Assembly (NCBI RefSeq): GCF_004000765.1
Contig: NZ_BILW01000002.1
Coordinates: 434,001-498,000, forward strand
DNA from: Paenibacillus chondroitinus NBRC 15376
GTDB lineage: Bacteria; Bacillota; Bacilli; Paenibacillales; NBRC-103111
Length of the DNA: 64,000 nucleotides
Direction: 5' to 3'
The notes beneath the pieces are model-generated. The model was not told where the DNA came from. It worked only from the letters and a program-made list of their open reading frames with translations, and did no database searches. A program made the position numbers and the translations under genes. Positions 36,682 to 46,297 of this stretch are shown one piece after another; position 1 is the stretch's first letter, and every line of letters begins with the position of its first letter.

Positions 36682-39600
36682 TTAGCTCCTCTCAATTTGA
36701 ACTTCATCCGGTCGGTAGACAGATAAGATTTCGCCCTTCGCATTAGCTGCAAAAAGCACGGAGCGCTCTTTCTCCAACGTAAAGGCATAAGTTGCCCCGC
36801 TATCCGTATCTTTCACTTCGATGTCCACATCCCAGGCATATTCGGAAACGAAAATGTACAGGAAACCTTCCTTATAACGCAGTTTCCTTCCATACACGCC
36901 AGCGATATCGCCGCCTTGCTTCCACTGCAAGCCGCTGTCGCAGCCCGCCGCTTCCATCGCGTAGCGGTACAAAGCAAGCACGGTTTCCGTCCGTTCGTTC
37001 AATTCAACGGGCAGCGGACTCCAAATCAGCTTGCCGCGTCCAATCGGAATCTCAACGACTGAATCACCTCGGCTGCTGTCTACAACGTCTGAACCCGCGG
37101 TGCGAACTTCCTTAACCACCTCGGCAATGCGGCGCTGGCCAAAAGATACCGGCAGCTTCTCGCCATGCAGCAAGAGCATTTCTTCTCGACGCACATTCTG
37201 AAGCTCCGCTTCGCCCAGCTCGTCGGTTAAGCGTGGCGTCTGCTTCCAGTAGGCATCAAGACTTAGCGGACCCGTTGCAAGCAGCGTCGCCCCCGTCGTC
37301 TTCACGACCTCCAGCAGTTTATCCCAAGCCTGCTCGTCGATATTATGAGCGCTCGGAAGCACAATCAGCTTCGGCGGTTGGTCCATGAGCACGTCCAGAT
37401 GATACTCCGAAGCCGCTCGCAGCGGCATGTTCATCTGATACGTCAAGACGCGAATCATGCGCGTCGTAGCATCGAAGGCTAATTTCCGATTCGAGAAATC
37501 GTTCGAATAAGGGAAAATCGCTGCGATGTCTTCCAGCTCTCGATCTTTGAATAGGTCTCTAATTTCAGCCATAAATCGTCCGAAATCATAAGAAACATCC
37601 GCCTCCGGCTTCTCCGTGCCGTCTGCGCGCAGCGCGCCGATATGCGATTCATTCGCATTATCCATATAGAAGTTCGTATTCCAAATCCAGTGAATAGCGC
37701 CAGCGCCGCCAGTAGAGAATGCGTAGGCATATTTGCGTTCCAGCATGCTCCGCAGCTCGTTCTCCGAGCGTTTGGCGCGACCATCTGGCGTCTCTACGTA
37801 CATGATGCCTGTTTCTTGAATAACATTAGGCTTATTATGTGTTTTGGCAAAAATACCGTCCCAAACGAGGTTGTCGATCAGCCACCACGAATGTACGGTC
37901 GTATAGTCGACGGCTTCCTGATAAAAGAACGGTGAAGGCCGCTGCGCACCAAGCGCCTCGTCCTGACCGACCACGACAAGGTGATTCGGACAGATTTCTT
38001 TGATCGTGTCGTAGAGCTCCTTCGCCCAACGATTATGCATATCCATCGAGAACAGGCAGTAATCGAGCCAACGGGTTCCTTTTTTGGCCCGGTGCATATC
38101 CTGAACGTCAAAGTTGATTTCATCCGCCTCCGGAATGAGGGCCGCTTCAAAGGTCGGAAGCTGTTCCGGCGACATATTCCACCGCTCTTGCAGGAGCGCA
38201 ATGTTTTCGTGACGTTGCTTCAGCCATACCGTGAAAGCAGCCTGCTCGAAGGAATCCCGGCTGGAGCGAGGGCCATTCGCAAAAATCTGCGCCGGATCAA
38301 ACATGGACGGCTCATTAATTAAGTCCCAATCCACGTGTGTAGATTCACGGTGGCGCGACACAATGGAGCGGATAAACCGCTTCTGCGCTTCTACGCTTTG
38401 CGGATCCAGGTACGGATTCACGCCTTCCCAAGTCTCCGGTGTAAAGGAGAAGAAGGTGAACGTTACTTGCAAATTATGCTTTTTAGCCGTTAAGAAAAAG
38501 GCGTCAATCGCTCTCAGCACTTCTTCGGAAGCATGCCCATCCACCTGCATCACGTTGCGGTACGCCGTCCAAATGCCCGTACGTATCCAGTTAATGCCCG
38601 CTTTCGCCATCTGGGCCATGTCTCGGTCCCACACGTCCGCGTTCGGCAGGAACAAAAATTTCCGAGCGACATCGGAAGTCATGTACGTCATGCCGACAAC
38701 GGGCAGTGGGCGTCCATCTTTGATGAAATAATCGCGATCGCAAGTGATTGGGCTTCCTTCAGCCAGCAGCTCCGCATCGTGACCCCAAAAGCCCTGGCGA
38801 AGCACCCGAATCTCTCCGTCTTCAGCCTCAGCCACACACGTTACACGATACAAGCCGCGCTGAATCTCTATAGGTACTGGAATGCGCACAAGATTAAATT
38901 CTTTGTTCACGACTGCTGTTATTTGATGCGTCCAACCGGCCCCAGCACCGTCTTCGCGCTCCACAGTCAGATTAAACTTCCATGAAGGAGTTTTGACTTC
39001 CGCCAAGTTCCTTCCCATCCGTTGTGTTTGAAGCGTCAGTACCGCATGCTCGCCAGGCTCGTAGCTGGCATAATTCGGCTTGATCCACAGCTCCGTAACC
39101 CCTAAGGCGCAAAATGCCGCCCACGCGAGCAACGCCTGAGCTCCGCCATCATGCCAGAAACCAGCGCTCAATGGGACATTGACAAACAGCCAACGCGAAC
39201 CCACAAAATCACCGCGGGTGTTTTCCCACAGAACAACAGGTGCAGCAACTTCACGGCCTTCCTTGCCGATGCCCTTCATGAGGGGATATATCTGCGTGCT
39301 CATCGTTCCAGCGGCACCCATTTGATGAGGCAAATCACTGTTGCGCGTCGTATGCGGCACCATGTTCCATGTGTCGGCAATCGCGAACATCGATTCTTGC
39401 CCCTTCAGCAGCGGTATGCTGTCTAAAGCCGCATAGCTGAGAATCGGGCTCGACTCGACCCGGAGCATCTCGTGGATGAATAGCTGCTGGTGGTAAGCGG
39501 TTTGCTCCGCTTCCACGTGCCAGCCGTCAGCCTGCCAGCGAACCGGCCGCTTGAAGGCTGCGCCTCCTACGCTTAGCAATCCTCCGCCGCGTTTCAAGAA

Positions 39601-39813
39601 GGCCAAAATTTCCTGCCATGCGGATTTCGGGAAATAGGGAGCATGCAGGTTGACGAAGCACCCTCCCTCCGCTTGCCGAAGCGTTTCCGCCAGCGAGTCG
39701 GAGTCAGCAAGGATTCCACCTTGTGCTGTCAACTCAGCCGTTGGAACTTCAAGTGAAGCGCTGATCGGGAAAGCCGGATCATAGAAAATGACGACAGGAT
39801 GGCTCAGACTCAT
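36682..39813 (-). CDS. Large clan GH-A glycosidase with two GATase1-like domains (family unassigned)
   Basis: 1043 aa, no signal peptide. An N-terminal class-I-glutaminase-like domain (about 5-100 and on to 235; GGGLLSVGG) precedes a beta-sandwich (about 240-340), a TIM barrel (about 350-735) and a second GATase1-like domain (about 755-900) as in the trimerisation domain of GH42, then a beta-sandwich tail. Predicted acid/base is E501 in DLINEPS and nucleophile E667 in VIQETGIM. The layout is GH42/GH164-like with an extra N-terminal domain. GH164 members are beta-mannosidases, which would fit the mannoside operon, but that is inference. Its ATG overlaps the GH125 stop (ATGA), so translation is coupled. 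Confidence 0.85.
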   Translation of the reverse strand: MSLSHPVVIFYDPAFPISASLEVPTAELTAQGGILADSDSLAETLRQAEGGCFVNLHAPYFPKSAWQEILAFLKRGGGLLSVGGAAFKRPVRWQADGWHVEAEQTAYHQQLFIHEMLRVESSPILSYAALDSIPLLKGQESMFAIADTWNMVPHTTRNSDLPHQMGAAGTMSTQIYPLMKGIGKEGREVAAPVVLWENTRGDFVGSRWLFVNVPLSAGFWHDGGAQALLAWAAFCALGVTELWIKPNYASYEPGEHAVLTLQTQRMGRNLAEVKTPSWKFNLTVEREDGAGAGWTHQITAVVNKEFNLVRIPVPIEIQRGLYRVTCVAEAEDGEIRVLRQGFWGHDAELLAEGSPITCDRDYFIKDGRPLPVVGMTYMTSDVARKFLFLPNADVWDRDMAQMAKAGINWIRTGIWTAYRNVMQVDGHASEEVLRAIDAFFLTAKKHNLQVTFTFFSFTPETWEGVNPYLDPQSVEAQKRFIRSIVSRHRESTHVDWDLINEPSMFDPAQIFANGPRSSRDSFEQAAFTVWLKQRHENIALLQERWNMSPEQLPTFEAALIPEADEINFDVQDMHRAKKGTRWLDYCLFSMDMHNRWAKELYDTIKEICPNHLVVVGQDEALGAQRPSPFFYQEAVDYTTVHSWWLIDNLVWDGIFAKTHNKPNVIQETGIMYVETPDGRAKRSENELRSMLERKYAYAFSTGGAGAIHWIWNTNFYMDNANESHIGALRADGTEKPEADVSYDFGRFMAEIRDLFKDRELEDIAAIFPYSNDFSNRKLAFDATTRMIRVLTYQMNMPLRAASEYHLDVLMDQPPKLIVLPSAHNIDEQAWDKLLEVVKTTGATLLATGPLSLDAYWKQTPRLTDELGEAELQNVRREEMLLLHGEKLPVSFGQRRIAEVVKEVRTAGSDVVDSSRGDSVVEIPIGRGKLIWSPLPVELNERTETVLALYRYAMEAAGCDSGLQWKQGGDIAGVYGRKLRYKEGFLYIFVSEYAWDVDIEVKDTDSGATYAFTLEKERSVLFAANAKGEILSVYRPDEVQIERS

Positions 39814-41129
39814 AGCAAGCCTTCCTTCATCGCTTTATACACAAGCTGGGAGAACAGACTGTTCGACCAAGCGAACCATTTGCGCGTAAAAATGGTTGGA
39901 TCATCGACATGAAAGCCTTCATGCATGAATCCAGTGTCCGCATCCGTTGCTTCGAGCATGGCGATCATCGCTAATTTCTCTTCGGCTGTCGAGGCCGTAA
40001 TTCCTTGCATGGACAAAGCCATATGCCAAATATAATTGTCCGGCGTATGTGGACTGCCGATCCCTTTTGCCACTTTCCCTTCAAAATAGAACGGATTCTC
40101 TTTGCTCAGCGCAAATCGTCTAGTGTTCTGATAGATCGGATCGTCAGCAGACACATATCCCAGATAAGGAATCGACATGAGTCCTGGCGTTCCCGCGTCA
40201 TCCATCAGGCAGTAGTTGCCAAAGCCGTCGGTCTCATATGCATAAATCGGCCCAAACTCCGGATGGCGATAGATGCCGTAGAGCTTAATGCCGTGATCGA
40301 TATCCGCTTCCAGCGCTTTCAGATCATGTAAGAAATCCATATCCCGGAACACCCATTCCGCGAATTCCTGCATATGGCGTAGAGCTACAACCGCGAACAT
40401 ATTCGCTGGAATGTTGTAATGGAAATCGCAAGCATCATCGCTGGAACGGAAACCCGACCAAACCATACCGGTATAATTCACCGGCATCCCCAGCCCGTTA
40501 TTGCGCAGTGAATCGGTCGGAATTCCGTTATTTCTAGTGAAACGGTAAGGAGATTGCTCGAAGTGATGCTGTTCCGTTTTGAAAAGCTCATAGATTTTGA
40601 TCATCGCCGCTTTAAAACCGGCATCGAAGATATCCGTTAGTTCCGTTTCCTTCCAATAGGCGTAAGCCAAACGCATCGAGAAACACAAGGAATCCAGTTC
40701 AAATTTCCGTTCCCACACCCATGGCGACATTTCCGTCTGATCCGCTTTGTTCCAATGCCAATCGTTCGCCGATTCGTTAAAAGCGTTCGCGTAAGGGTCA
40801 ATATGAATATATTGCACATGCCTTTTAATTAACCCGCTAAGAATGCGCCCAAGATCCGGATCGTTTTTCGCAAGCGGCACATAGTGCATCACCTGTTCAA
40901 CCGAATCACGCAGCCAGGATGCCGGGATATCCCCCGTAATGACGAATGTCGTGCCGTCCTCCATCATTTTCGTAGTCGTCTCCAGCGTATTTGGGAAACA
41001 GTTTTTAAATAATTGCAAAAGCTTCGGACGGTGCGCCAACTTCTCTTCGGCTTCTGCTAATACGTCTTGAATCGCCTTTGGCAATTCCAGCTTCGGCATT
41101 GGAATTTTCGGCAGTCTGAATTGTTCCAT
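39810..41129 (-). CDS. GH125 exo-alpha-1,6-mannosidase
   Basis: 439 aa, no signal peptide; GGAGG lies 7 nt before the ATG. The full length is the (alpha/alpha)6 barrel of GH125 (DUF1237): GDIPASWLRDSVEQVMHYVP, DPYANAFNESANDWHWNKADQTEMSPWVWERKFELDS and GMVWSGFRSSDDACDFHYNIPANMFA are hallmark blocks. Characterised members (Streptococcus and Clostridium perfringens) cleave alpha-1,6-mannose from N-glycan-type oligosaccharides. Follows the ABC permease genes and overlaps the next enzyme gene by 4 nt. Confidence 0.93.
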   Translation of the reverse strand: MEQFRLPKIPMPKLELPKAIQDVLAEAEEKLAHRPKLLQLFKNCFPNTLETTTKMMEDGTTFVITGDIPASWLRDSVEQVMHYVPLAKNDPDLGRILSGLIKRHVQYIHIDPYANAFNESANDWHWNKADQTEMSPWVWERKFELDSLCFSMRLAYAYWKETELTDIFDAGFKAAMIKIYELFKTEQHHFEQSPYRFTRNNGIPTDSLRNNGLGMPVNYTGMVWSGFRSSDDACDFHYNIPANMFAVVALRHMQEFAEWVFRDMDFLHDLKALEADIDHGIKLYGIYRHPEFGPIYAYETDGFGNYCLMDDAGTPGLMSIPYLGYVSADDPIYQNTRRFALSKENPFYFEGKVAKGIGSPHTPDNYIWHMALSMQGITASTAEEKLAMIAMLEATDADTGFMHEGFHVDDPTIFTRKWFAWSNSLFSQLVYKAMKEGLL

Positions 41130-41183
41130 GGTAAGTCCTCCAAAATAGTTATGATATACAAATGTTGTATGAATTCGTCTGTC

Positions 41184-42101
41184 TTACTCTTTCACTGCAC
41201 CGATGGTCAAACCTTGAATAAAGTACCGTTGGAAAAACGGATAAGCGAAGATGATCGGTCCCGTAGCCAGCACAACCATCGCCATTCGGGATGTATCTTG
41301 CGGCAGAGACTGCAGTAAGCCCACGCCAATCGAAGGATTGCTCGTGTTTTGCAGCAAAAACTGCATACTGTTCTCGATCCGCATCAGCATGGATTGCAGC
41401 GGTACGAGATTAGGCGAATCGATATAGAGCAGCGCATTGAACCAATCGTTCCAGTAACCTAACGTACTGAACAAGCCGATCGTTGCTAATCCCGGAAGTG
41501 AAAGCGGCAGCACCAATCTGACGAAAATACCGAATTCACCGGCACCGTCGATTTTTCCGGACTCAATAATCGCATCAGGTACCGACGTGCTGAAGAAAGT
41601 CCGCATAATCATCATGTAGAAGGCATTACCGGCAAGAGGCAATACAAGAGCCCACAAGGAATCCTTAAGTCCCATTAATTGCGTAACAACGATATAAGTC
41701 GGCACGAGGCCGCCATTGAACAACATCGTAAAAAAGGCAAAAAAGCCGAAAAAATTGCGGAATTTAAAGCTTTTTCTTGAAATCGCATAAGCAAATGTTG
41801 CTGTCAATATCAAGCTTACAATCGTACCAACAACCGTTACTAGAATCGTGACTCCGTAAGACATGAGCAATTGATCGCCTGCCTTAAACAAATAACGATA
41901 GGCTTCCAGACTCCACTTTTCAGGAAAGATTCGATACCCGTTCGCACTTAGCGTCTTCTCATCCGTAAATGAAATAATCGCTACAAATAGAAATGGAAAC
42001 ACACACGCCAAAGCAAAAATCCCTGCGACGAGGTTGAACAGGATATTAAGTACCGGCGGCAATTTATGAAAATCACGACTTTTCATCCGTTTTGCTATCA
42101 T
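41184..42101 (-). CDS. ABC sugar transporter permease, LplC/YtcP-like
   Basis: 305 aa with six hydrophobic helices; AAAGGAGG lies 9 nt before the ATG. The EAA loop that contacts the ATPase is visible (ESGKIDGAGEFGIFVRLVLPLSLPG). It follows the first permease by 29 nt and forms the inner-membrane channel with it. No ATPase gene is present, as is usual for LplABC-type systems served by a shared MsmX-like ATPase encoded elsewhere. Confidence 0.92.
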   Translation of the reverse strand: MIAKRMKSRDFHKLPPVLNILFNLVAGIFALACVFPFLFVAIISFTDEKTLSANGYRIFPEKWSLEAYRYLFKAGDQLLMSYGVTILVTVVGTIVSLILTATFAYAISRKSFKFRNFFGFFAFFTMLFNGGLVPTYIVVTQLMGLKDSLWALVLPLAGNAFYMMIMRTFFSTSVPDAIIESGKIDGAGEFGIFVRLVLPLSLPGLATIGLFSTLGYWNDWFNALLYIDSPNLVPLQSMLMRIENSMQFLLQNTSNPSIGVGLLQSLPQDTSRMAMVVLATGPIIFAYPFFQRYFIQGLTIGAVKE

Positions 42102-42130
42102 TATAAAGTTCCTCCTTTCCCTGCAATTCC

Positions 42131-43069
42131 TTAGAACAATGCATTATCTTTATCAAATTTTCGAACAATATAGTTGGATGTCATAACGAGAATGAAACCA
42201 ATAACCGATTGATAGAGACCTGCTGCCGTACTCATCCCGATTTCACCGGTAGATTTGAGGCCGCGATAAACATAAGTGTCGATAACATTCGTTACCGAAT
42301 ATAGCGTTCCTGAATCTCTTGGCACTTGCAAAAATAATCCGAAATCTGCGTAGAAAATACGCCCGATCGCGAGCAGCGTCAGAATGGTCATCAGCGGCTT
42401 CAGCATCGGGAATGTGATGTGCTTAATTTGCTGCCATTTGCTGGCACCGTCAATCATCGCAGCTTCATAAAGGGACTTATCAATCCCCATGATAGCGGCC
42501 AAATAAACAACACTGCTATAACCTACGGATTTCCATAGATAGACGAAAATAATAATAAGTGGCCAGTACGTTTTGTCGTTATACCACCGGATCGGATCAA
42601 CTCCGAACGCCGAAAGAATATGATTCAGCATCCCTTTATCAAAGCTAAGAAAACTAAATACGAAGTAGCCTACAATAACCCAGGATAAAAAGTAAGGCAG
42701 GAACATCCCGGTTTGGTACAGTTTCGCCAGCTTTTTGTTGGCAATTTCCGATAAGACAATGGCTAACGCCACTGAGAGCACGAGACCTGCAACAATAAAT
42801 ACGATATTGTACAGCAGTGTATTTCGCGTAATGATATAGGCATCATTTGTACTGAAAAGAAACTTGAAATTTTGCAATCCGACCCATTTGCTTTCCATAA
42901 TACTTGCCCAAAAACCGTCTCGGCTATAGCGATACTGCTTAAAAGCAATCACCATGCCCGCCATCGGTAAATAAGAGAAGAACAGGAACCAAAGCGTTGC
43001 CGGCAATGCCATGAGCAGCAGCACTTTGCTTTGTTTAACATCTTTTAGAAATGCTCCTATTCTATTCAT
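42131..43069 (-). CDS. ABC sugar transporter permease, LplB-like
   Basis: 312 aa; I choose the ATG at 43069 with GAGGGGTGG just upstream (the frame opens at 43120, inside the hairpin region). Six helices; the opening LLLMALPATLWFLFFSYLPMAGMVIAFKQY is typical of LplB/YteP permeases. EAA loop: EAAMIDGASKWQQIKHITFPMLKP. Partner of the permease downstream. Transport of oligosaccharides, here probably mannosides. Confidence 0.92.
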   Translation of the reverse strand: MNRIGAFLKDVKQSKVLLLMALPATLWFLFFSYLPMAGMVIAFKQYRYSRDGFWASIMESKWVGLQNFKFLFSTNDAYIITRNTLLYNIVFIVAGLVLSVALAIVLSEIANKKLAKLYQTGMFLPYFLSWVIVGYFVFSFLSFDKGMLNHILSAFGVDPIRWYNDKTYWPLIIIFVYLWKSVGYSSVVYLAAIMGIDKSLYEAAMIDGASKWQQIKHITFPMLKPLMTILTLLAIGRIFYADFGLFLQVPRDSGTLYSVTNVIDTYVYRGLKSTGEIGMSTAAGLYQSVIGFILVMTSNYIVRKFDKDNALF

Positions 43070-43103
43070 AAAACCACCCCTCACATTTGCGATTAAAAAG
43101 ATC

Positions 43104-43126
43104 AGGCGAATGCGTGACATTCGCCT
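43104..43126 (-). terminator. Intercistronic hairpin (possible attenuator) between binding-protein and permease genes
   Basis: Minus strand AGGCGAATG-TCACG-CATTCGCCT: a perfect 9-bp stem starting 16 nt after the binding-protein stop, with CTTTTT 5 nt beyond. Such hairpins let the binding protein be made in excess of the membrane parts by partial termination or by protecting the 3' end. Confidence 0.7.
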
Positions 43127-43141
43127 AATCCGAATTCGAGC

Positions 43142-44620
43142 TTATTTTTTGTTTGCTGCTTTCCAAGCATCGATCTGACTTTGTGCTTCTGCGATGATTT
43201 TATCCAGACCGGCCGCTTTGAACTTCTCGTTAGCTTGAGGAATGAATTTATCAGGATCAACGGTACCCGTCATCAATGTAGCCCAGAATTCTTCTTTCAC
43301 GTTCTGCACGGCAGCGATTTCAGCTGTTACTTTCGAAGGATCGAAGTTGAAACCAAGAAGCGGTGCAGGTACGCCCGTGTCATTAAACTTTTTGAACTCT
43401 TCCCATTTATTCTCAGGATCTTTCTTGTCTTTGTATGTCAGTAGAACGTTTCCAAGTGAGAAAGTCGGCATATCATAGTTTTTGGAATCCGGCAGGTTTT
43501 CCATTTTATCGTTATCGATTTTTTTGTAGTGAACGCCTTCGATACCGGAGTCAACCATATTGCGCAGAACCGGATCTGTATTCAGCAAGTTCAGGAACTC
43601 CATCGCTTTCTCAGGATATTTGGAGTTGGCTGAGATCGCTTGCATGGAACCCATCACGGACCAGTTGTAAATCAAAGCTGGGCTTGCTTGCGTGGAAACA
43701 ACAGGATAGCCATAGCTCGCGGACCATAGGTTATCTGCGAAAGGTTGGTTGGTCGCTTTGTCCGCGAACCATTTGCCTGTCACTTGAACATCGTTCAAAG
43801 AGCTAAGCGTTGCTGCTTCTGTCGGGATGTATCCCGCTTTGTAGTATTTGTTCATCGCTTGAAGCGCTTGCTTCATTTCCGTTGTATCCAAAATGTTGAC
43901 GACTTTGTAATCCGGGTTGTCGATTTTCACAGCCATCGGCATTTTTTCAATAACATAGTCATAAGGAACATAGGGCATGAACGTTTTGTCCACGGCTAAG
44001 CCATAAACATTCGGTTCTTTTTCTTTGATCGTTTTCAGCAATGGCTCCAAGCTTTCGATGGATTTTACGTTATCGATTTTCAAGTTGTATTTATCAAGCA
44101 GGTTTTTGTTAAAACGCCATACGTCTTGTGCCGGAAGCTCTTTATTAGCTGGAACACCATAGTTGTGGCCGTCAACTTTAGAGCCGTTCAAGAAAGCAGG
44201 GTCCAACGCTTTGACAATCCCTTGTCCATTTTTTTGGAGAAGATCATCAATCGATTTGAAAGCGCCTTTACGCGCGTTTTGCACATAGTCAAATGCCCAT
44301 GAAGACGTGAACATAATGTCCATAGGTGTACCGGAAGCGGTCATGACCTGCATCTTTTGCGGATAGTCGCCCCAATCGATCATGTTCATTTTCACAGTTA
44401 CGCCAATTTTCTGAGCTGTGTATTTACTAACTTCCGTCATCACGCGGTCAACGTCTTTTTGCGGCGTCCCGATCGTGTACCAAATCAACTCTACCGGTTT
44501 ATCTGGCGTTCCCGCCCCATTCGTATCGCTAGCATCTTTGCTTCCACATGCACTAAGTACCATTGAAGCTGCAAGCGTTAGTCCAAGTGTCGCCGTCCAT
44601 CGTTTTTTAATCTTGCTCAT
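43142..44620 (-). CDS. Sugar-binding lipoprotein of ABC transporter, LplA/YtcQ-like
   Basis: 492 aa; GGGAGG lies before the ATG. Lipoprotein signal with lipobox LSAC (Cys25). The mature part is a large type-II extracellular solute-binding protein (family 1, the LplA/YtcQ branch), with VELIWYTIGTPQKDVDRVM at the start and NWSVMGSMQAISANSKYPEKAMEFLNLL in the second lobe. Captures oligosaccharides outside the cell for the two permeases that follow. First gene of the mannoside operon; repeated operator-like sites lie 69-114 nt upstream. Confidence 0.92.
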   Translation of the reverse strand: MSKIKKRWTATLGLTLAASMVLSACGSKDASDTNGAGTPDKPVELIWYTIGTPQKDVDRVMTEVSKYTAQKIGVTVKMNMIDWGDYPQKMQVMTASGTPMDIMFTSSWAFDYVQNARKGAFKSIDDLLQKNGQGIVKALDPAFLNGSKVDGHNYGVPANKELPAQDVWRFNKNLLDKYNLKIDNVKSIESLEPLLKTIKEKEPNVYGLAVDKTFMPYVPYDYVIEKMPMAVKIDNPDYKVVNILDTTEMKQALQAMNKYYKAGYIPTEAATLSSLNDVQVTGKWFADKATNQPFADNLWSASYGYPVVSTQASPALIYNWSVMGSMQAISANSKYPEKAMEFLNLLNTDPVLRNMVDSGIEGVHYKKIDNDKMENLPDSKNYDMPTFSLGNVLLTYKDKKDPENKWEEFKKFNDTGVPAPLLGFNFDPSKVTAEIAAVQNVKEEFWATLMTGTVDPDKFIPQANEKFKAAGLDKIIAEAQSQIDAWKAANKK

Positions 44621-44688
44621 CTGTGTGAATCCTCCCTGTTCAGTGCTCTATTGTATAACGCCCGAGGGGCTATATTTACAGTAACCTA

Positions 44689-44734
44689 TGAAAGCATTTA
44701 CAAATAGACGATAAATTAAATGTAAGCATGTACA
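44689..44734 (-). promoter_or_regulatory. Pair of operator-like 14-mers upstream of the transport operon
   Basis: TGAAAGCATTTACA (44689-44702) and TGTAAGCATGTACA (44721-44734), start to start 32 bp apart or three helical turns. Eleven of 14 bases agree. They lie 69-114 nt before the binding-protein start. They could be YesN-type response-regulator sites; each is also a degenerate match to catabolite-control (cre) boxes, with TG in place of the central CG. Confidence 0.55.
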
Positions 44735-44750
44735 AATCAAAGAAAAAACA

Positions 44751-44789
44751 AAAAAAGGACTGCACTCCAGTTTACCCTAGAGCAGTCCT
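44751..44789 (-). terminator. Terminator of the yesMN-like genes, overlapping the stop
   Basis: Minus strand AGGACTGC pairs with GCAGTCCT, followed by TTTTTT. The left arm is inside the last codons of the response regulator, whose stop is at 44777. Confidence 0.8.
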
Positions 44790-46297
44790 CTATAATCGGT
44801 CGGGGATATTCCCACATACTTTTTGAACTGTTTATAGAAATAACCGACTTCCCAATAGCCCACATCTTTGGCAATGACATGAACTTTCAAATGGGTTGTT
44901 TTGAGCAATTCCTTGGCCTTCTCGATCCGGTACCGGTTGATATATTCCGTAAACGACTCGTTAATTTCCTTGTGAAACAGCTGTCCTAAATAGACCGGGT
45001 GAATATGATAGTGGGCGCCTAGCATTTTGAGCGAAAGCTCATCCGCGTACGATTCGTGAATATATTTTAATACTTGCTGCACGATGGGACTTCGAACGTC
45101 AGAGATTAATAATCCGACCGTCATCTCAGCAACTTCCAGAATCGCCTTTTCCAAATCGTCGAGCGTCACGGAGCTTCTGATTTGTTGAAAAGCTTGATTG
45201 TATACGTCCTGTTCCTCGGTGTGGCGGATCGCCTTGAGTTCCATTTTGAAATGAATCACCATCTCAAAAGCAATATCCTGAAAATGCTGCGGCGTAATTC
45301 CCGGCAGCGCCTGAATCTGCTTGAAATCACTCTGAATTTGCAGCTTTAAGTGTTCCAGATCTTTGGCCACGATCAGTTTGGCATAACTAGCCCAGTCTAT
45401 GATCGAGAAATCCACCTTAGGATGACCTTCATGGAACGCTAAGTCGCTAACATCAATCAGAAAGAGCTCCGGGTACACCCAGAAATACTCCTGTGCTTTC
45501 TTCGCGCTTGCATAACTCTCTCCTGTTTGTTCAGGAAGCTGTTCAACACTGCCTACCGTGATGCGGAGTAAACGATCATGCAGATCGATTTGGAATTGTC
45601 GAAGCAACTCTTTTAATGCTTTTCTGCCGCGATCCGCATCATCCATAACCGCAAGCAGCACGATATCGCCATCCATATCGTAAAAGGACGTGAACCCGTC
45701 ATGTGCCTCCACCCGCTGCGAGAGTGTCTCAAAAACCTCCGCGGCATTGGCTTCCGTCCGCAATACGGAGACTACCATATACGGGCAATTCAAGTTGAAG
45801 CCCAGCAATTCCGCTCGTTCGTAGAATTCCGTCGGCGCAATCTGATGCGTCAGCCAGCGCTGCAAGGTGTTGTCTTTCAGAATTTGCTTGCTGTACGCTT
45901 GAACCAGGCGGGTCTCTTTCGTAGAATTCAGCTTCTCAACCGTATTATGCAGAGTAGCTTTGAGCTCTTTGATATTGATAGGCTTCAGCAAATAATTTTC
46001 AATGCCCAGCATCATGCCTTCTTTCAAATAACTGAATTCATCGAATCCGCTGAGCACGATGACTTTCAGATCCGGATGGTGAACCCGGGCACCCCGAATC
46101 AAATCCAACCCATTCATCACAGGCATGGAGATATCCGTCAAGAGGATGTCCACGGTCATTTCCTGTAAAGCATCCAGAGCTTTTTGACCGTTGCCGGCAT
46201 GTCCAACAATCTCCAGCCCCATTTCCGCCCAGTCGATAATGTCATACAATCCTTCTACAATAAATGGTTCATCATCCACGATAAAAACTCTAAACAT
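44777..46297 (-). CDS. YesN-type response regulator with AraC DNA-binding domain
   Basis: 506 aa from the ATG with AAGGAGG 6 nt upstream (the frame opens at 46336). Receiver domain (1-120) with acidic pocket D8-D9, phosphoacceptor D55 (LLTDISMP) and the Lys in YLLKPIN. A middle region of about 270 residues precedes a C-terminal AraC/XylS double HTH (about 405-506: LKMLGAHYHIHPVYLGQLFHKEINESFTEYINRYRIEKAKELL). Overlaps the kinase gene by 8 nt. Expected to activate the transport operon directly downstream. Confidence 0.93.
   Translation of the reverse strand: MFRVFIVDDEPFIVEGLYDIIDWAEMGLEIVGHAGNGQKALDALQEMTVDILLTDISMPVMNGLDLIRGARVHHPDLKVIVLSGFDEFSYLKEGMMLGIENYLLKPINIKELKATLHNTVEKLNSTKETRLVQAYSKQILKDNTLQRWLTHQIAPTEFYERAELLGFNLNCPYMVVSVLRTEANAAEVFETLSQRVEAHDGFTSFYDMDGDIVLLAVMDDADRGRKALKELLRQFQIDLHDRLLRITVGSVEQLPEQTGESYASAKKAQEYFWVYPELFLIDVSDLAFHEGHPKVDFSIIDWASYAKLIVAKDLEHLKLQIQSDFKQIQALPGITPQHFQDIAFEMVIHFKMELKAIRHTEEQDVYNQAFQQIRSSVTLDDLEKAILEVAEMTVGLLISDVRSPIVQQVLKYIHESYADELSLKMLGAHYHIHPVYLGQLFHKEINESFTEYINRYRIEKAKELLKTTHLKVHVIAKDVGYWEVGYFYKQFKKYVGISPTDYRGLL

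Noticed and set aside
44689-44734. Firm call of catabolite-control (cre) boxes
   Set aside because: Each copy lacks the central CG of the consensus; phased regulator sites explain the pair at least as well.
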